Position numbers and translations under genes: made by a program. 64,000 nt of DNA from positions 147,808,001 to 147,872,000 of the forward strand of contig JBITNC010000001.1 in the NCBI GenBank assembly GCA_050084985.1, written 5' to 3'. The notes below the pieces were generated by a model. It had not been told where the DNA came from and searched no databases. It saw nothing but the letters and a program-made list of their open reading frames with translations. The stretch is from Nageia nagi (lineage: Eukaryota > Pinophyta). The first letter of the stretch is position 1. Every line of letters begins with the position of its first letter. Positions 60,853 to 64,000 of this stretch are shown in pieces.

Positions 60853-61185
60853 TAATAATATAATTTTTTATATATTATAATAAACTGAGAGTTATGAAAT
60901 GTTGAGTTGCCCACATGTGATAAACCAATCTCTTTTTATTTGTTACCTAGGGAGCCATTGTTCTATCTCTTAATTGTTGCATCTCTCCTATGTTCTGCAA
61001 CCATGGTTTTCCTTCTATCCATAAGACTCAATGAATAGATTGTTAAGGCCGCCATTTAGATTCTAATCCAAGAACCATAGAATATGGAGGATGTAAATCA
61101 TATGATTCTTCCCTAAAAATGGATATGGTTTTTAAGTTACATCCCTTTTTGTCTATCTAAAATAATTCAAGAGACCCCTCTAGAT
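60853..61185. other. short spacer between el3 and el4
   Basis: About 330 bp of unique-looking DNA. No gene or repeat seen. TAGAT at 61181-61185 may be the target duplication of el4, but the matching end is outside the window. Confidence 0.5.
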
Positions 61186-61662
61186 TGTTAGGAAATTATA
61201 ATTATTATGGAGCAATAGAACATAAAAAACGTTTTAGAAATATAAGCACAGAAAATGCATAAACAAGAGAGACACAGATATACGTGGTTCACCCAGTTTG
61301 GGCTACGTCCACACCAAACAGCCAGTCCTTCCTTTTTATTATCCAGCAGAGTGAATAGATACAACCTACAGCAGATCCGCTGTAATATCCTCTGTTTTCT
61401 CTCACAGTATCACGTTTCTATTTCTCACTCACCAAATCACATCTGTTACAATGCCCTCATGCAAAAAGAGGGGTTTTTATCTAGGAAAAAATCCCTAAAC
61501 CAAACATAAGTTCAACCGTCAGATTATTTGCCTAATAAACGGCCCAGATTGACTAGAAATTACTTTACTTTTACAAGGTAATTTTTCAAACGTTTTTAGC
61601 TTCTTGGGATATACATCCGGCTAAAATAAACAACTCTGAACAATCATGCTCCACACACAACA
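61186..61662 (-). repeat. 3' LTR of el4
   Basis: About 477 bp, starting TGTTGTGTGTGGAGC right after the purine tract and ending TTTCCTAACA on the - strand. The left boundary is set by the TG...CA rule and not confirmed by a second LTR. Confidence 0.75.
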
Positions 61663-61758
61663 ATCTCCCACTTGGAGAATGATTGTAGCAACTCCACCGC
61701 TGCTTCTTTTGCTGGACAATGACTCCTCTTTGGACCTGGCTATTTCTCATCTTCATAG

Positions 61759-64000
61759 TCATCCTTGAAGACCAATTGAAACTGAGCATATTCTCAGTTT
61801 CTCCCTGGTTACAACTTTTGTTAGCATATCTGCAGGATTCTGGCTAGTATGTATCTTTTCCAGCTTTAATTCTCCATCTTCCAACACTGATCGTATGAAA
61901 TGGTACTTAAGCTGTATGTGTTTAGTCCTAGAATGAAATGCTGAGTTCTTTGCAAGATGAATGGCACTTTGGCTATCACTGTATAGCGTCCCCATATCAT
62001 GCTCCTTACCCAATTCACCCATGAACCTTTGTAACCAAATCATTTCTTTACTAGCCTCTGTAGCAGCAACATACTCTGCTTCTGTTGTTGAAATTGCAAC
62101 AACACTTTGGATTTTTGAAACCCAACTGATAGCTGTTCCACCAACAGTAAATACATATCCTGTAGTGCTCCTCCTGTTATCTCTGTCACCTGCCATATCT
62201 GCATCAACATATCCCTGTAGGGAAATGTTTGAACCACCAAAACATAATGCTTGATTTGTGGTACCTTTCAAATATCTGAGAATCCATTTCACTGCCATCC
62301 AATGTTCCTTTCCTGGATTATTCATGTACCTGCTTACAACTCCCACTGCATGTGCAATATCAGGCCTTGTGCAGACCATTGCATACATTAAGCTTCCAAC
62401 TGCTGATGCATATGGAACTTTAGACATATAATCCATGTCTTCTTGGGTCTTTGGGCACATTTCCTTACTAAGTTTGAAATGGCTAGCAAAAGGTATACTA
62501 ACTGGTTTTGCATTGTGCATATTAAATCTTTTCAATACCTTTTGTATGTACTCATTCTGAGACAATGTCAATTTATGATTTTTCCTGTCTCTAGTGATTC
62601 TCATACCAAGGATTTGTTTTGCAGCTCCCAAATCCTTCATTGCAAATGAATTTGCCAATTTTCTTTTGAGCACATTTATTTCCTGCATGTTAGACCCTGC
62701 AACAAGCATGTCATCTACATACAATAACAATATAATATAGCTGCCATCATTTTGCTTTTTCAAATAAACACAATGATCAGAGTGGCATCTAGTATAACCT
62801 TGTTCAGACATAAACCTGTCAAATTTTAGATACCATTGCCTTGGAGCCTGTTTTAAGCCATACAAGCTCTTCTTCAACCTGCACACAAGTTTCTCCTTCC
62901 CTTTCACCTCATATCCTTATGGCTGTTGCATATATAACTCTTCCTCCAAATCCCCATGGAGAAAGGCTGTCTTTACATCTAACTGCTCAAGATGCAAATC
63001 TTCAGCTACTACAAGACTTAAAATAGTTCTAATTGAAGTCATTTTAACAACAGAAGAAAATATTTCATCAAAATCAATACCTTTCTTCTGTACAAACCCC
63101 TTCACCACAAGTCTAGCTTTGTACCTCTGTTTTCCTCCATCTTCTTCCTTCAGCCTGTAAACCCATTTATTCTTCAATGTAGTTTTTCCTGCAGGCAACC
63201 TGACTAAGTCCCAAGTCTGGTTATGCATTAAGGAGTCCATCTCTTCTTCCATGGCTACCTCCCACTTCTTCCTGCTTTCAACCTGCATTGCTTCTTCATA
63301 ACATTCAGGTTCACCGGAATCAGTCAACAATAAATAATATAATGAAGGAGAGTATCGTTCAGGGGTCTACTTATCCTGGTAGATCTTCTAACACCACTTT
63401 CAGGTGTTTGGGGTGCCTGTTGCTGTTGTGGTGGTTGGTTATTATTATTTTCAGGCACCTTTACTTTTCCAGTGATTTCATCAAGAACTACGTATTCCTT
63501 ATTTTCTTTTTCTTGTTTCTTTTCCTGCAACTGATTCTTATGAAGACCTTTTCATTGAATATTACATCTCTACTCCTAATGATTTTGTGATTTTCATAAT
63601 CATATAAGCGATAACCAAAATCATTAACACCATATCCAATAAAGGTACATTTCTTTGACTTTGCCTCAAGCTTTGTTCTATTTTCTTTATCAATATGGAC
63701 AAAGGCCTCACAACCAAAAGGCTTTAAAAAAGAGTAGTTTACCTTTTTACCTGTCCATGCTTCCTCCGGAACACCACCATCCAAGGAACTTGAAGGCCCT
63801 CTGTTTATTAGATAAACAGCAGTATCTACAGCATCTGCCCAAAACTGTAAAGGCAATCCTGCATGCAATCTCATGCACCTTGCACGCTCCATGATTGTCC
63901 TGTTCATCCTTTCTGATACACCATTTTCTTGTGGTGTTCTTGGAACTGTCTTCTCTCTACGAATTCCATGTTCTGAACAGTACCTATCAAACTCTTTGCT
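61759..64000 (-). pseudogene. el4 pol (integrase, RT, RNase H), partial and disrupted
   Basis: On the - strand from the window edge: integrase core end with TPQENGVSERMNRTIMERAR (about 63950-63885), then a linker, RT (about 63330-62450) with LLYVDDML near 62710, and RNase H with STTEAEYVAATEA near 62080 and NPADMLTKVV near 61815. It is unusually well preserved: the RT-RNase H frame is open for over 1.1 kb (62907-61759). Damage is limited to a frameshift near 63535, another near 63365 and one TAA (about 62919, after LYMQQP). It may therefore be younger than its neighbours, but the 5' LTR needed to date it is outside the window. Confidence 0.92.

Larger units (their letters stand above)
61186..64000 (-). 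mobile_element. Tnt1/Tork-like Ty1/copia retrotransposon el4, 5' part outside window
   Basis: 3' LTR (61186-61662), a purine tract (AGTGGGAGAT on the - strand, 61663-61672) and pol from integrase to RNase H, all on the - strand. Its proteins are clearly different from those of el1-el3. RHFIR-like and NPADMLTKVV motifs at the RNase H end and the GTGGACGTAG...GAACCACG segment in the LTR are typical of the Tork/Tnt1 group, which is my inference of lineage. Confidence 0.9.

Noticed and set aside
61255-61509. 84-codon + strand frame
   Set aside because: Antisense of the el4 LTR.

Overview
The window is nuclear plant DNA: AT-rich, gene-poor and dominated by LTR retrotransposons, with one intronless, GC-richer subtilase locus. 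The long repeat-filled spacers and nested, decayed elements suit a large seed-plant genome, perhaps a gymnosperm. That placement is inference; no marker in the window fixes the species. No rRNA, tRNA, CRISPR or prokaryote-like feature was seen.

Layout. 1-7342: the 3' three quarters of a decayed Ty1/copia element (el1, + strand, 5' LTR outside the window). 7343-10429: spacer. 10430-18861: a subtilisin-like serine protease (SBT) locus made of two partial tandem copies. Copy A (12090-12886) keeps an intact reading start but is cut off before the catalytic Asn and Ser. Copy B (16545-18861) has the full catalytic body but a frameshift in the propeptide. A tRNA-derived SINE-like head lies between them. 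18862-25283: spacer with a DUF4283/zinc-knuckle (LINE ORF1-like) relic on the - strand and a (GA)40 tract. 25284-34569: a complete 9.3 kb element with 5-bp target duplications, a Ty3/gypsy-type gag relic, no visible pol, an antisense plant-mobile-domain (PMD) relic and a ~191-bp tandem array. 34570-42724: spacer with a second LINE ORF1-like relic.

42730-60847: a nested pair. A copia element on the - strand (el3, target duplication CAATG) was split in its RNase H region by a complete related copia element on the + strand (el2, 44763-53871, two 480-bp LTRs, target duplication ATAGA). LTR divergence agrees with the nesting: about 2% in el2 and about 7-8% in el3. 61186-64000: the 3' part of an unrelated Tnt1/Tork-like copia element (el4, - strand), running off the window.

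No host gene here looks clearly functional. The most unusual points are: a conserved leader block in el1, el2 and el3 followed by a possible intron that ends 2-3 nt before the gag ATG; a captured pentatricopeptide-repeat (PPR) fragment in the el2 leader; the antisense PMD relic in the gag-only element; complementary defects and a likely gene-conversion tract in the SBT pair; a filler-DNA deletion in an el3 LTR; and hairpin-forming tandem repeats amplified in one element only.
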